Source: CAYLZO01 sp964387775 (GTDB taxonomy: Bacteria; Chloroflexota; Anaerolineae; JAAYZQ01). Taken from it: a stretch of 13,390 bases of DNA. This document shows, piece after piece, positions 13,326 to 13,390 of this stretch. The notes beneath the pieces are model-generated. The model searched no databases, was not told the DNA's origin, and worked only from the letters and a program-made list of their open reading frames with translations. Both the position numbers and the translations under genes were made by a program. Every line of letters begins with the position of its first letter. The first letter of the stretch is position 1. The DNA lies in assembly GCA_964387775.1 (NCBI GenBank), contig CAYLZO010000146.1, forward strand, positions 1 to 13,390, given 5' to 3'.

Positions 13326-13353
13326 TCTACTCTCTATTCTCCATCCTCATCCA
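13326..13353. repeat. Degenerate 7-bp repeat across the ABC ATPase stop codon
   Basis: Heptamers TCTACTC, TCTATTC, TCCATCC and TCATCCA run consecutively on the plus strand. They cover the last six codons and the stop of the ABC ATPase and its short spacer to MFP-B. The first two units resemble those at 11793-11813. Confidence 0.6.
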
Positions 13354-13390
13354 CAGGCCGGCGCACGCTAGAGATAAACACGTCCTCCAG
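13334..13390 (-). CDS. C-terminal end of an ABC transporter ATP-binding protein (partial)
   Basis: Only the last 18 codons and a TAG stop (13334-13336) are inside the window. The residues begin LEDVFISSVRR, matching the 'LEDVFI' ending typical of DrrA/YbhF-type ABC-2 ATPases, in which this segment closes the nucleotide-binding domain. The gene comes from beyond the right edge and precedes MFP-B by 16 bases. It presumably supplies ATPase function for the export complex; permease genes are expected further upstream. The call rests on a short motif plus the context. Confidence 0.7.
   Translation of the reverse strand: MEDVFISSVRRPVDEDGE

Overview
The window is strongly GC-rich bacterial chromosome, densely packed, with strict Shine-Dalgarno sites and clear sigma70-type promoters. 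The gene set, the degenerate short repeats at gene borders and the palindromic G/C-rich elements inside a gene remind me of Chloroflexota (Anaerolineae/Caldilineae-like). That placement is inference from style, not a measured phylogeny. Most genes belong to known families; there is no phage, transposase, CRISPR array or recognisable defence island.

Layout: (1) 1-4661, plus strand, a tight four-gene run: recQ helicase (5' end cut off by the window), an MscS-type channel, a PaaI/hotdog thioesterase and a ROK-family sugar kinase, with gaps of only 10-15 bases. (2) 4678-5582, plus strand, a one-gene unit with its own promoter and a 12-bp-stem terminator encoding a slipin/stomatin (SPFH) membrane protein. 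(3) 5615-8529, minus strand: a fructose-6-phosphate-aldolase-like transaldolase, a Cys-rich radical SAM protein and ruvB. ruvB has an extra promoter of its own. (4) 8538-9872, plus strand: serS, driven by a consensus promoter placed back to back with the transaldolase promoter. (5) 9934-10350, plus strand: a tRNA operon, Ser(TGA)-Ser(GCT)-Arg(GCG), with promoter and terminator. (6) 10425-13390, minus strand: the last codons of an ABC ATPase followed by two tandem paralogous HlyD-type membrane fusion proteins, part of an export operon that continues beyond the window.

Functionally, serS and both serine tRNAs form a small serine-decoding neighbourhood. recQ and ruvB are DNA-repair/recombination genes in separate units. 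The ABC/fusion-protein operon is an exporter.

The most notable sequence structures are two palindromic repeat elements inserted in frame into recQ; a family of degenerate 7-bp tandem repeats at the 3' ends of four genes, two of which run through the stop codon; an arginine tRNA with the unusual bacterial anticodon GCG; and a beta-rich insertion at the predicted hairpin tip of one fusion protein.
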